Positions 54,416-63,921 of a stretch of 64,000 bases of DNA are shown here, one piece after another; the first letter of the stretch is position 1; each line of letters starts with the position of its first letter. The position numbers and the translations under genes were made by a program. The DNA lies in contig NZ_PUHY01000010.1 in the NCBI RefSeq assembly GCF_002967765.1, positions 124,001 through 188,000 on the forward strand. Reading direction: 5' to 3'. The notes under the pieces are model-generated. The model searched no databases, had not been told where the DNA came from, and saw only the letters and a list, made by a program, of their open reading frames with translations. Source of the stretch: Blastopirellula marina. Lineage in GTDB: Bacteria > Planctomycetota > Planctomycetia > Pirellulales > Pirellulaceae.

Positions 54416-56881
54416 ATGCCCAAAGCGCTTCGTTCCAACTTGCTCGCGACCGTGACCCTCGCGACAACCGTCAGCGTTTCCGGCTGTATTTTCCCCTTCA
54501 CTCGGGGCGGCCAAGCCAGTATCGACGACAAAGTCGCTGAGCTGGCAGCGGAAGGTCCGGCGGAAAAAGCAGAACCGCAGCTAGCAGACCTCCCGGCCCT
54601 CAATGCCCCGGGCGCTCAGAATCAGCCGACAGAGATCGCGCAGGCACCCCAAGGCAAGAAACAACTTCCTCCGTTTGCACGTTTTCTTAACAACATGCTC
54701 GGTGGCGGTTCCTCACAACCACAACCTACGGCGTCGCCAAACACGACGGCTGCTCCTACGGTAGCCGCGCAACCGCAGCCTGCTCCTGCGACTCCGCCAG
54801 CTACCGCTGAAATTACTCCAGCTGCCACTTTGATGGCCGACCAGTCGAAGCCTTCATCCACACCCAAGACGATTCCCGCACCGCCTAAAGAGTTGCCGCC
54901 GGTCGTGCGTGTCGAGGACCTTTCCGCCGCCGAACGTCAAGCAAAGCCGACGGCAAACCAAGGTCATGTGCAAGTCGTAACGCAGCCCAAATTACCGATC
55001 GTCATCGTTCCGAAGTCTAATCCCGCGGCAGAGACGACTGATGTGGTGAGCAAGTTTGCCGCCAAAGCAACGAAGATTGTCGAGGGCACACAATCGGAAG
55101 AAGAACGCCAACCGCCTCAACCGAAATCGGCCCCTCAGATCGCCGTTCAACCGACGCCAGAAGGATCAACGTTGGATGCGATGGCTCGTTCTCCATGGAA
55201 TGAATCTTCGCTGCTGAAGAAAGCAAAGGCCAATTCTTCCAGCGAAACTACCACCCTGATTCATGCGTTGGACAGGGCCCTCGAATCGGTTGGCAAAGAA
55301 GAAGCCAACCCGGCGGTGACCACTTCGCCAAAGGCTCCTCAGGTTGCCGCCACCACATCCCCAACTCCCGAACCGGTGGCACCCAGCACGCCGCCTGAAG
55401 CAAAGACGGCTGCACCGCAGACGGTCGCTTTACCAGAGCCACGATTTGCGAGCCGGTTCACTCCACCGGCGCAAACACCATCTGGTACGAAAAATCTTGC
55501 CAACCCTCTTCGTTCCGGCAGCGGAAAGACCGACTGGTCAGGGCGCAGTTCAGGGGGTACTTCGCAGCAACCGAAGACCATCGTGAACAACAAGTTCAGC
55601 GAACCAACCACGGAACCTTCGCGTTCGTCGCAGTGGTCGGCAACGCTCGAACCAGAACCGCAAACTGAAACGACACGCAAAGGGGCCCAGGTTGTTGCAG
55701 CTCTACCGCCAGCACCTGCCAAGCCAGCGACGACAGTCAATCCTTATGCAGCTGAAGGCAGTACAGAAAGAAAAGAAGCTGCCCTGGAGACGACGCCTCC
55801 CACGCCTCGTACTCCACAAATGATCACGAATCAAATGGCTGCTCCAAGCAAAAAGTCGGTCGCTCCGAAGAAGGAAGATCTACCGAAGATCATCACCACC
55901 AACACAATTCACTTCGAGTCGTCGGTCGTCAACAAGTTGCAAGCTGCCCACCAACTTACCAATTGGGACTTCGAACCGCCTGCCCCCGAAGAGCAATTGC
56001 CGCAGATTGTCGAAGGCAAGGAAGAACCGAAAGTAGAGGCTCCGACGCCTCATCCGGCCCCGATCCCGACCATGCGACCGCGAACGACAATTAACACATT
56101 TATCGAGCGAGCACCCCAGCCGAGCATTCCTGCTCAACCAGCGGAACCGAAAACGATCGAGCCCAATCCTGCCGCGCCGCAGCCCGAGGAACCAAAGCCA
56201 ACGCCTCAGCCGATTAAACCTCAGCCACAGGCGAGTGTCCCAAATGTTCCAGAAGCTTCTCCAGAACAAGCACCTGCTGAGCAGAACCCCGTTACTCCAA
56301 CGCCTGTGGAAGCACCAGCAGTCGAACCTGCTGCGGCCAATGCTAACCCGGCCGCTCCGCCAGTAGTCGAACCACAGCCAGCTCCGAGTCAACCAACGTC
56401 GCGTTTCACCAATCCGGCTGGCCCAGCATTCCGCCCCCAGGTCGTACGTCCACCGGCCGTGCAGCAGCAACCTACAAGCGACGAATTGCTGCTCGAACCG
56501 ACGAATCCGGCAGTGAATAGCGTTCCAGAAGTTGCCCCGCAGCCGGTCGCAGAGAAGGGGATTGCGAAACCTCTCGCGACACCAGTGCCAGCCGCTCAAG
56601 CAGAACCGGCCGCACCGCAAGCTTTCCGTCCCATGGCCGTAACACCACCCAGCCAGACATCGCAGCGCCCCGTTTCGCCGTCGACTCCTCCCCGTGGTGT
56701 TTTGATTCGTCCGGCTGAGCCAGCTCCGCTTGGGACATCGTCCAGCAGTGGACCAGCTTGGCGTCCCACGCCGGTTCCGGTCAACAAGGCCCCAGCAAAG
56801 TTGGCCCCGGTAATTCGGGCCGCAGAGGGTGTCCAGAACGCTGCTCCTGGACAAAGTGCGAAGACTTATATCATCGACTAA
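54416..56881 (+). CDS. Large Pro/Ala-rich exported lipoprotein
   Basis: An 821-residue protein. ATG 54416 gives a lipoprotein signal (ALRSNLLATVTLATTVSVSGC) with lipobox SVSGC. Frames open further upstream to 54344 but lack a better signal. Nearly the whole mature part is low-complexity Pro/Ala/Gln/Thr/Glu (for example QPQPAPATPPATAE; PQPEEPKPTPQPIKPQPQAS), without recognisable folded domains except short charged stretches. Such proteins can be wall-spanning or envelope linkers. It converges on the kinase-tubulin gene with only 6 bp between stop codons. Confidence 0.75.
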   Translation: MPKALRSNLLATVTLATTVSVSGCIFPFTRGGQASIDDKVAELAAEGPAEKAEPQLADLPALNAPGAQNQPTEIAQAPQGKKQLPPFARFLNNMLGGGSSQPQPTASPNTTAAPTVAAQPQPAPATPPATAEITPAATLMADQSKPSSTPKTIPAPPKELPPVVRVEDLSAAERQAKPTANQGHVQVVTQPKLPIVIVPKSNPAAETTDVVSKFAAKATKIVEGTQSEEERQPPQPKSAPQIAVQPTPEGSTLDAMARSPWNESSLLKKAKANSSSETTTLIHALDRALESVGKEEANPAVTTSPKAPQVAATTSPTPEPVAPSTPPEAKTAAPQTVALPEPRFASRFTPPAQTPSGTKNLANPLRSGSGKTDWSGRSSGGTSQQPKTIVNNKFSEPTTEPSRSSQWSATLEPEPQTETTRKGAQVVAALPPAPAKPATTVNPYAAEGSTERKEAALETTPPTPRTPQMITNQMAAPSKKSVAPKKEDLPKIITTNTIHFESSVVNKLQAAHQLTNWDFEPPAPEEQLPQIVEGKEEPKVEAPTPHPAPIPTMRPRTTINTFIERAPQPSIPAQPAEPKTIEPNPAAPQPEEPKPTPQPIKPQPQASVPNVPEASPEQAPAEQNPVTPTPVEAPAVEPAAANANPAAPPVVEPQPAPSQPTSRFTNPAGPAFRPQVVRPPAVQQQPTSDELLLEPTNPAVNSVPEVAPQPVAEKGIAKPLATPVPAAQAEPAAPQAFRPMAVTPPSQTSQRPVSPSTPPRGVLIRPAEPAPLGTSSSSGPAWRPTPVPVNKAPAKLAPVIRAAEGVQNAAPGQSAKTYIID

Positions 56882-56887
56882 GGTCGA

Positions 56888-59800
56888 TTACAGTTCGGCC
56901 CAGTGCACATCGGCACGGGTGAGCAAACGATCGGCAACCGGCACATAGTCTGGCCGGTTCTCGATCAGGAGTCGCGCGGCTTCTCGCAGCGGAATATTGC
57001 CACCAGACTCCATCCACAGCACCTTCGGCAATTTGGTCCCCATGGGGGAACTCCCGGAGAGGTGAGGAGCAGAAGCGGTAGCCTCCGTATTTTCCGCCAC
57101 CGATTCAGGTAGGAACATCAAACGTTGCACGACTGGTCCCAGTTGCGTTAGTCGGCAATCATTCGAGGCGACGCGCCGCTTCCAATCGGGGCCGTCTTGC
57201 ATCGAACTTAAGAATTGATTTTCGTTACCATCTTCGGTGGCGTTCCGACGAGCCAGATCTTTGCCGCATTCAAGCATGACGTCGATTAGCTTATCGACCC
57301 CATTACGCTCTTCGTGCAACAAATTACAAAGCCCGCCATGTTCGGCGTTTAAGATGTCGTCGACACTTTGTTCGAGGACGATTAACTTCTCGTGGAACTT
57401 CGGATCGCCGGTTACCGAGACATCGTCCAGGGCCAGCTTTTGTCGAATCTTGGTCTCTGCCATTTCCAGAGAGACGATCGTATTCTTCAGCCACATGTTG
57501 TCACGCATGATGGCCGTTCGCAGATGTTGGAACACCTGGCAACAAGCCAACACAATCACATTATGCGTGCGGAGCAAGGCATAGTTCAGCCACAACGCTC
57601 GCAGTTCTGGCAAACTAAGGGCTGGTTCATTGCTGCGATAGCCTCGCTTGTTCGTGCGATGAATTACAGGAAACAACGCGGTGCGAACCTTATCGATCTC
57701 AATCAGCGTTCGCTCGCCCATCGCACGAGCTTTCGATTCAAGTTCGTTCAAGTGCTGATCGACCACGCCTGACAACTGCTTCACGCCGCGGACACGGAAC
57801 GTTGATTCGTTCAAAATCTCGTGAACCTGTCCCAGGATCACTCCTTGGAAATGTTGCGCAATTTGTCGAATATGGGGAGCAATCTCCGTATGTAACGAGA
57901 CAGAAATCAACTTGCCCGGCTCCGCTTCCATGTTGGAAGCCCCAATCAACGTATCGAGCGAATCAAGCATTTGAATCGTCATTTCGGCCGATGTCGGCGT
58001 GATCCGAAGCGAACCGATCTCGTTGGCGAAACGACCGATTGTCTCTTGGAAGTAGTCTTCCGGACTGTTGCCAATCTCGTCCTCGACAACTTGCGTTACC
58101 ATGTCGACGACCGATTCCAACCCAAAGTTTGCATCTTGGAAGATCTTAGCCGTCCGCATATCGAGAACATGTCGAAACTGTTCTGCCCTGGCCGAAGCGT
58201 GTTGATCGGTATCGTTCAGGTGAGCAAGTTTGCGTTGTTCTTTCTCGCCGTTGTTTCCCCCATGCCAGCGCTTGATCATTTCTAACGCGTAGTGGGCAGC
58301 GGCCAAGTCGAGGTGACCGCTCGAGCAAAGGGCTTTGCCGGCGAAAGCCCAAGCGGAAACACTGGGCCCTTTGGTCGGCTCGATCGATTCATCATCACGA
58401 CATCGCTGGGCAACTTGTCGCCCTTCGTAGATGTTCATGTACAGAAGGTCGGCGATGTCGTGCAGATCGACGGGGATATTCCGCGTTTCTGGCTTGTTGC
58501 CGGTTTCGAGCAAAGTGATTTGCTTCGAGATATCTTGCGTCCAACGCTGCGACGGAATTTTCGTTACCGAATCGCCTGGATACTCGCCGGTGACTTGAAA
58601 ATGGAACAATTCCCGGAGACAAGCATACGTATTGCAACGTGCCAGATCTTGTTGTTCGATCCCATTGGGCGAAGCATGGACCAACCATAGCGAAACATCG
58701 GCGGCGCTTCCGCCATGTTCTTGAACGACTTCCTGCGCCAACGCAAACGCGTCCCAAACCATCCCGCTACCGGTTCCGCCGCTGCTACTCATGACTAGCA
58801 CCACGCGTGGTTTCGGTTGCCACGAATAGCTTTCACTCGCCGGATCCATGTTGTCGCGCGCTTGTTCCATCGCGGCGATCACGGCGTCATGAATACGCTC
58901 GCGCAAACGAGACGCATGATCAGCAAACGCCAGTCGACCGAGTGGGCGCATTCCTTCCGTCTTCAGCGAAAGGGGAATGTTGTACAGCCAACGACGACTC
59001 ATCGACTTGGTCAACTGCCGCGAAAGATTGCGGTAAGCCTGCGGTCGACGGAGTGGCATTTCCAAGGTGGAAAGGGAAGGGGTGCCATTGGCAGCGCCGA
59101 GTTGGCCGGTGCTTTGCACCAAATCGTTGGTATCTGTATCGATCGCCACGCATTGACACCAGTGCTGTTCGGCCTGCGTCCCCACCAGTTCTAAACGACG
59201 ATCGACGAAGTGCCGCACAATGCGGTTTCCGACACCACCAATTCCCAAGATCACGCTCGGTCGCAATTCGCGCTGCGTCCGATCATCGACGAACGGAGGC
59301 AACACCGACTGCTTGTGCGGCATGATCTCTTCCCAGACCTTGCTCGACCGGACCTGCCACTGGGCACTGTCGCGATCCATCCGAATCGTTTCGGGATCGG
59401 ACGAGTCGCGTTTGGCCTCAGAGTCACTCGACTTCGTGTCGCTGCAGTTGATGGTCTTGGTATCGGTTTTCGACGATTCATCATCGTCCGCACCCGACCG
59501 CACCTGGGGAAGATGAGCGATGCTGTCAGCCGAGATCAACGCCTGGATCATTTCCGCACAACTGCGGTAACGTTCCTGCGGTTTCTTGGCCAACGCTTTC
59601 GATAAGATGTCACGATCGCGCGGCGGCATCATGTTCAGCCGTGGTGGGCTGTTCAAATGCTGAGCGGTCAATTGAGCGAGGTTCCGACCAGGGAAGGGGA
59701 GAGTGCCGGTCAGCATCTCTTGGTAGACAATCGCCAGACTATATTGATCACTTTGGCGCGACGGTTGATCGTTGAACACTTCTGGCGAAGCGTAGAGCGG

Positions 59801-60328
59801 CGTCAAGCCAGCCATCATCGAGGCGGTGACATCCTGGATACTTTTGACCAGCCCGAAGTCAGCCACCTTGGCATGGTTGCCAACAATCAGCAGATTCTCC
59901 GGCTTCACGTCGAGGTGCTGCAGCGAATGGACGTCGGTCATGTAGTCCAACGCTTCGGCCGAGTCGGCCAGGTAACGCAGCAGTTCGTCGCGGGGAATAC
60001 CTGGCAAACCTTCTTTGCGGCAGGCGTCGAAGCGGTCTTTCAAACAGCAATCGGCCAGTTCGGTAACGACAACCAACTGAGCATCGATCACCTCGATACG
60101 TTCTAAGGAAAGAAGAAACGGATGGCGCAAGTCTTTGATGCGGTTAAGCGCCTTCAACTCGCGCGAAGCTCGAGCCTCGTCATGGAAGCCGAACACCAAC
60201 TTGACGGCCTTCGAAAGACCACCTGGGGCGTCCGCGCGCCAGACTTCGCCGTAGCCACCGGCTCCGATTCGTTGTACGAGTCGATAGCCATCGATTTCTC
60301 GTACGGTTCCTGTTGTCTCGATCGACAC
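56888..60328 (-). CDS. Ser/Thr protein kinase fused to a tubulin-like (Tubulin_2-type) domain
   Basis: An 1,146-residue protein. Residues 1-270 are a Hanks-type kinase: glycine loop GAGGYG (22-27), AVK lysine K43, catalytic HLDVKPEN (D140, N145; HLD replaces HRD) and DFG (157-159). An acidic Ser/Asp linker (275-325) leads to a tubulin/FtsZ-like domain: GIGGVGNRIV (362-371), AIDTDTND (395-402), the T4-type loop SSSGGTGSGM (514-523) and CNTYACLREL (565-574). The remaining 500 residues are mostly helical. The start is GTG 60328. FtsZ is absent from planctomycetes, so a kinase joined to a tubulin-like GTPase is notable. It is downstream of the FHA protein on the same strand. Any cytoskeletal or envelope role is inference. 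Confidence 0.85.
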   Translation of the reverse strand: MSIETTGTVREIDGYRLVQRIGAGGYGEVWRADAPGGLSKAVKLVFGFHDEARASRELKALNRIKDLRHPFLLSLERIEVIDAQLVVVTELADCCLKDRFDACRKEGLPGIPRDELLRYLADSAEALDYMTDVHSLQHLDVKPENLLIVGNHAKVADFGLVKSIQDVTASMMAGLTPLYASPEVFNDQPSRQSDQYSLAIVYQEMLTGTLPFPGRNLAQLTAQHLNSPPRLNMMPPRDRDILSKALAKKPQERYRSCAEMIQALISADSIAHLPQVRSGADDDESSKTDTKTINCSDTKSSDSEAKRDSSDPETIRMDRDSAQWQVRSSKVWEEIMPHKQSVLPPFVDDRTQRELRPSVILGIGGVGNRIVRHFVDRRLELVGTQAEQHWCQCVAIDTDTNDLVQSTGQLGAANGTPSLSTLEMPLRRPQAYRNLSRQLTKSMSRRWLYNIPLSLKTEGMRPLGRLAFADHASRLRERIHDAVIAAMEQARDNMDPASESYSWQPKPRVVLVMSSSGGTGSGMVWDAFALAQEVVQEHGGSAADVSLWLVHASPNGIEQQDLARCNTYACLRELFHFQVTGEYPGDSVTKIPSQRWTQDISKQITLLETGNKPETRNIPVDLHDIADLLYMNIYEGRQVAQRCRDDESIEPTKGPSVSAWAFAGKALCSSGHLDLAAAHYALEMIKRWHGGNNGEKEQRKLAHLNDTDQHASARAEQFRHVLDMRTAKIFQDANFGLESVVDMVTQVVEDEIGNSPEDYFQETIGRFANEIGSLRITPTSAEMTIQMLDSLDTLIGASNMEAEPGKLISVSLHTEIAPHIRQIAQHFQGVILGQVHEILNESTFRVRGVKQLSGVVDQHLNELESKARAMGERTLIEIDKVRTALFPVIHRTNKRGYRSNEPALSLPELRALWLNYALLRTHNVIVLACCQVFQHLRTAIMRDNMWLKNTIVSLEMAETKIRQKLALDDVSVTGDPKFHEKLIVLEQSVDDILNAEHGGLCNLLHEERNGVDKLIDVMLECGKDLARRNATEDGNENQFLSSMQDGPDWKRRVASNDCRLTQLGPVVQRLMFLPESVAENTEATASAPHLSGSSPMGTKLPKVLWMESGGNIPLREAARLLIENRPDYVPVADRLLTRADVHWAEL

Positions 60329-60503
60329 GGTTAGGGACCTTATCTCGGGTCTGCGATTGCGATTATCGCAAGGAAATACCCACTTGGTTTATAGTCACGC
60401 AATCAATGCGTTCAGCTCTTTATCGCTTTAGACCTCACGCAAAAAAAGCTTGAGCGAGGCTCCTGGCCGGGCTTCCTTACCCATCGTCGACATCATGCTT
60501 CTT

Positions 60504-61601
60504 TTAACTGGCGAATCGTACCGCGGCACAAAACCCCATTTGCATCAATGCCTGCGAGTCAGGACTGTTGGGACCCGTTTGTGCGAGTGCCTTGCATCCA
60601 CCAGCCGTGACTTCCGTAATGAACTCTTGAATACTGTTGGCAACCGCCGGACTTCGAGAAGTACCTGACAGTACACTCGAGGAAACACCGATGTAACTAA
60701 CGTGCTCAAACGCGTCGGAAACAATCGGTGGTCGGACCTGATCAAGTCCGGTTGCTGCAAGTTGCACGCCCATCGCACGAACGTCGTCCACCAGGGCGTT
60801 ATCGATAAGATTGGCTTCCCATAGTTCGACACTTCCTCCGAGCACCACATGGACGCCAGCCCCAAACTTGGTGCGCATCCAACCAACGGTCTCGACCAGG
60901 TCGGCTCGTTGTAGATCGTTTTGATCGACCTCGAGCAGCAGGAACCCGCTGGTCACTTCTCGTTCCAGCAGGGAGAACATTGCCGACACATGCTGCAGCA
61001 TTCGCAGCGGTTTCTCCAAGACAGCCGTGTCGCGGAGGGGTTTGATTTCTTCGTGAGCTTGATATGCCTTGCGGAACAAGGGGCACCAGTAGCCGATGGT
61101 CTGCGAATCGGACAAGGTTTCGATCGGCGACAAGGCCGCATCGATCCGATTCAGCCCGGTCCACTGGTTGACGGTGCGTAAAGCTTGAATGAGTTGGTGG
61201 GGGTCTTCCGCTTTCCCGGCTGCTTGGGCCCGATCGTCCATCGCTAACGTTACGGTCTGACGCGTTGTTGCTGCGGATGGACAATGGAAATCGAACTCGA
61301 AGTCAGCGATCGATACGGTATCGCCGTCGACCAGGATATGTTCTTCGATTTGCTCGCCGTTGACGTAAACGCCATTCGTGCTGTGCAAATCGCGCAACAG
61401 GTAGCCGCTGCCGTGACGAACGACCTCGGCATGCTCACGCGATACTCGCCCTGATTCGACAGGCAAGTTGCAAGTTGCATTGCGACCAATTATGAACGGG
61501 AACTCGTCGATCATCGCTTTGGTTTGTTTGCCCGAAGCGTGATCGAGATACTCGAGAAAAATCGAGTCGTTTCCAGTTCTTGGAAGCACTTGGGTTTGCA
61601 T
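60504..61601 (-). CDS. FHA-domain protein with a degenerate EAL-like domain
   Basis: A 365-residue protein. Residues 15-105 are an FHA phosphothreonine-binding domain: FIIGRN (G39-R40), VSREHAEV (S54, H57) and DLHSTNGVYVNG (N76). Residues about 130-365 have the order of an EAL phosphodiesterase fold (FLLLEVDQND, YIGVSSSVLSG, AVANSIQEFITEV, GGCKALAQTG, LMQMGFCAAVRF). The EAL motif, the DDFG-type acidic loop and the catalytic Glu/Lys positions are not recognisable, so it is expected to be inactive and to act as a binding scaffold. ATG 61601 has AGGAC upstream. Gene order suggests it is a target or partner of the downstream kinase. Confidence 0.78.
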   Translation of the reverse strand: MQTQVLPRTGNDSIFLEYLDHASGKQTKAMIDEFPFIIGRNATCNLPVESGRVSREHAEVVRHGSGYLLRDLHSTNGVYVNGEQIEEHILVDGDTVSIADFEFDFHCPSAATTRQTVTLAMDDRAQAAGKAEDPHQLIQALRTVNQWTGLNRIDAALSPIETLSDSQTIGYWCPLFRKAYQAHEEIKPLRDTAVLEKPLRMLQHVSAMFSLLEREVTSGFLLLEVDQNDLQRADLVETVGWMRTKFGAGVHVVLGGSVELWEANLIDNALVDDVRAMGVQLAATGLDQVRPPIVSDAFEHVSYIGVSSSVLSGTSRSPAVANSIQEFITEVTAGGCKALAQTGPNSPDSQALMQMGFCAAVRFAS

Positions 61602-61962
61602 GCGTCCTGACCCTGTTAAGCATTGAACTCGCCTGATCGTCGCAAAATAAGGTGCCCCGCGACGTTCATCGATATTGTTGGAAAAGGTGCCGCGTTGCGC
61701 TTTTTGCTTCGCTCGGCGGGGAAAAGCGGGTATGTGATACCCAAATCAACCATAGGTTATGAACGAAGAACGTGATTGGGAAATTTGCATTTCCATAGCG
61801 CAAAAACTTTCGCGGCATTTTTGGCACATCCAGAAAAAAGCAAAATCTATGTGGAAGCAAAGCAAATTCCCGAGCGAAATCGAACTATGTTTCCCATAGA
61901 CGCGTGGGCGCTGGTTTGCGCACGGGTCGCTCATCTTCTCTTCTCGGGTAGCAGGTAGTTCC
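61602..61962. other. 361-bp divergent promoter region of the FHA-EAL-like and REC-CBS genes
   Basis: No gene is supported. The region is A/T-richer near 61740-61890 and contains a short palindrome CTATG/CATAG (61885-61899). It should hold both promoters, which suggests shared control of the two divergent genes. Confidence 0.5.
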
Positions 61963-63210
61963 ATGGTTGCACGCGCACTACGTATTGTTGTCGTATCGGA
62001 AGATCGTCAATATCTCCGCAATGGTTACGACTTCTTTGTTGCTTGCGGATACGAGGTCGAAACCCAGTGCGATACAATCTATCGCGAAACCGACCGATCG
62101 AAGAAGAACGACCTTCTGATCTACGATTACCTTGGCGGGCAGTCCAATTATCAACGAAACAACATCTACAAGATCGCCGTTGTCGCGGCCAATCGCCCCG
62201 ATCACGTTCGCCAAGCGATTTCCGAAGGCGCCGACGATGTGGTCGTGCGTCCTGTAACGCCGGCGAAGTTATTGGTTCGCATCCGTGCCGCGGCTGCCAT
62301 TCTGGAATCTCGAGTTACCCTGGCTCAGCAATTTGGACGCGATCCGCGCAATAACTACCCAGGCGAAGGCGCGTTTCTGGGAACCCTGCAACAAACCATC
62401 GAAGAGATCACCGTTCACGGCCACTGCGTCTGCGCAACGATGTTCTCGACGTCGACCGAAGATCCGCAGCGTTATCAAGCCTGGCTACAAGATTTGGTGG
62501 CAACCGCACTGCCAGATTCGCGCATCTTCGAACTTTCCGACCATCGGGTTGCCGTGGTGACCCCAGCCACCACACCGGAACAAGTTTCCGACTGGGCCGC
62601 CGAACGATTAGCGAGTGCTTCCGTGAGTGACACCACCAGTACCGACCAGCCCACATTGCGCGTTTCGGGTAGCTTCGTCACAACCCGCAACGAAACGACC
62701 TCGAGTCAGCAAATGGCCTTGGTTTTGAACGACCGCTTGCACCTCGCATTGAGCCTTGGCGAAGGGCTACTGATCGACGAGCCGAACGAAAACCAATGGC
62801 TCGCTCAGCAGCCGACTGGAAGTATCTTCGACGGCATGCGGGCTCGCGACATCATGCGTCCGACCACCGTGGAACTGCCTGATACTGAATCGGTCAGCTC
62901 CGCCTTGGAAAAGATGCGACTCTGGAACGCGGACATCGCTCCGGTTCTCAACGGCGAAGGTCAACCATCGGGACTCATTCGCCTCGACGACCTGGTCGAA
63001 GTGGAAGATACCTCCCAGCCGATCAGCCGCCACTGCCTGCCCAATGTGCCGAAGGTAGCGTGGGATGCCAACTTCGAGGAGTTCGTCGCGTTGTTCTCAA
63101 CCAACGACTCCTCCTGGCTGGAAGTCCTGCAAGACAACCATCCTGTCGGCGTAATCCACTGCGACGATTTGACCTCGATGAACACCCCAGTCATGGTCTC
63201 ATTGCCGTGA
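61963..63210 (+). CDS. Degenerate receiver - degenerate GGDEF - CBS pair protein
   Basis: A 415-residue soluble protein. Residues 5-112 resemble a receiver domain: an acidic pair SED (E13, D14) and D55 in LLIYDYLG remain, but the conserved Thr/Ser is Ala75 and the Lys is Arg96 (VVVRPV). Residues about 125-280 follow the GGDEF pattern (FLGTLQQTIEEI, WLQDLVATALPDSRIF, VSGSFVTTRNE, LVLNDRLHLALSLG) without a GGDEF motif (LSDHR in its place). Residues 285-410 are two CBS units (ARDIMRPTTVELPDTESVSS; LIRLDDLVE; GVIHCDDLT), which usually bind adenine nucleotides. Phosphate acceptance and cyclase activity are therefore doubtful. Divergent to the FHA-EAL-like gene. AGGTAG precedes the ATG. Confidence 0.75.
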   Translation: MVARALRIVVVSEDRQYLRNGYDFFVACGYEVETQCDTIYRETDRSKKNDLLIYDYLGGQSNYQRNNIYKIAVVAANRPDHVRQAISEGADDVVVRPVTPAKLLVRIRAAAAILESRVTLAQQFGRDPRNNYPGEGAFLGTLQQTIEEITVHGHCVCATMFSTSTEDPQRYQAWLQDLVATALPDSRIFELSDHRVAVVTPATTPEQVSDWAAERLASASVSDTTSTDQPTLRVSGSFVTTRNETTSSQQMALVLNDRLHLALSLGEGLLIDEPNENQWLAQQPTGSIFDGMRARDIMRPTTVELPDTESVSSALEKMRLWNADIAPVLNGEGQPSGLIRLDDLVEVEDTSQPISRHCLPNVPKVAWDANFEEFVALFSTNDSSWLEVLQDNHPVGVIHCDDLTSMNTPVMVSLP

Positions 63211-63257
63211 TCAAAGGTAAATAAACTTCATAGCCCGTCGCGCAGAACGCCATCACC

Positions 63258-63289
63258 GTAGGCTGGAATGAGCGCCAGCGCATTCCAGC
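63258..63289 (+). repeat. REP hairpin downstream of the RAYT gene
   Basis: GTAGGCTGGAATGAGCG begins a 32-bp sequence with stem GCTGGAATG/CATTCCAGC. It matches the reverse complement of 63922-63953 at 28 of 32 positions, so it is one of an inverted pair flanking the transposase gene. Confidence 0.82.
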
Positions 63290-63327
63290 GGGCCCGTCAT
63301 TCATCTGCCCATTGCGAATAAGATCCA

Positions 63328-63876
63328 CTATTCCACGTCGCTCCATTCGTCGCGTTGCCAATGATCCGCGTTTCCCCAATCCGAGGAATACTCGCCTAAC
63401 CGAACGTACCGATGAAAAGATGACCAAGGCCAGTCTTGAACCGACTTCACGAGACCATGTTTGAGTGGATTCACGTGCACGTAGTCAACACAGCGTTTCA
63501 AGTCTGCTAAATCACGGCACGTATGCTCATAGTACCTGCGTTGCCAAACACCTCGCTCGTGACGAAGCATTCGGCTCTTATTTCGCGTCCCTTCTTCACC
63601 TCCAGAAGCGAGCCAAGCACGTGAAAAGCGAGCCTTGATAAGATGCCATCGCTTTGAGTAGTCGGCGTCGCGCGATGGAAGTTGCCAGATACAATGCAAG
63701 TGATCCGGCAATAACACGATGGCCACAACATCGAATGGCCATGCAACGCGTGTCTTTTGAAACGCGTTGCGCAATGCTTGTCTCGCTAGCGGTGTGGTTA
63801 GAAACGGAGCTCGCTCGTGGGTCACATGCGTGAAGAAGTAAAGACTTCCAGAGTGTGAGCGGACGTACTTACGCAT
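63328..63876 (-). CDS. REP-associated tyrosine transposase (RAYT, Y1_Tnp)
   Basis: A 182-residue Y1 HUH-family transposase, a single-strand endonuclease linked to the spread of REP hairpins. The HUH pair is in LPDHLHCIW (H59, H61), and the catalytic tyrosine is Y132 in CVDYVHVNPLKHGL. GVWQRRYYEHTCRD is a RAYT-specific block. ATG 63876 is preferred over a TTG six bases upstream. It lies between two REP-like hairpins in opposite orientation, the standard RAYT arrangement, and appears intact, so the local REPs may have been mobilised by it. Confidence 0.92.
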   Translation of the reverse strand: MRKYVRSHSGSLYFFTHVTHERAPFLTTPLARQALRNAFQKTRVAWPFDVVAIVLLPDHLHCIWQLPSRDADYSKRWHLIKARFSRAWLASGGEEGTRNKSRMLRHERGVWQRRYYEHTCRDLADLKRCVDYVHVNPLKHGLVKSVQDWPWSSFHRYVRLGEYSSDWGNADHWQRDEWSDVE

Positions 63877-63921
63877 TCCCAACCGTTTAGCGACTGCATC
63901 AACATTATGCCAAAGGGGCTT

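Noticed and set aside
55880-56854. 324-codon minus-strand frame opposite the Pro-rich lipoprotein
   Set aside because: Arg/Trp/Ser-rich translation typical of an antisense of Pro/Ala-rich codons.
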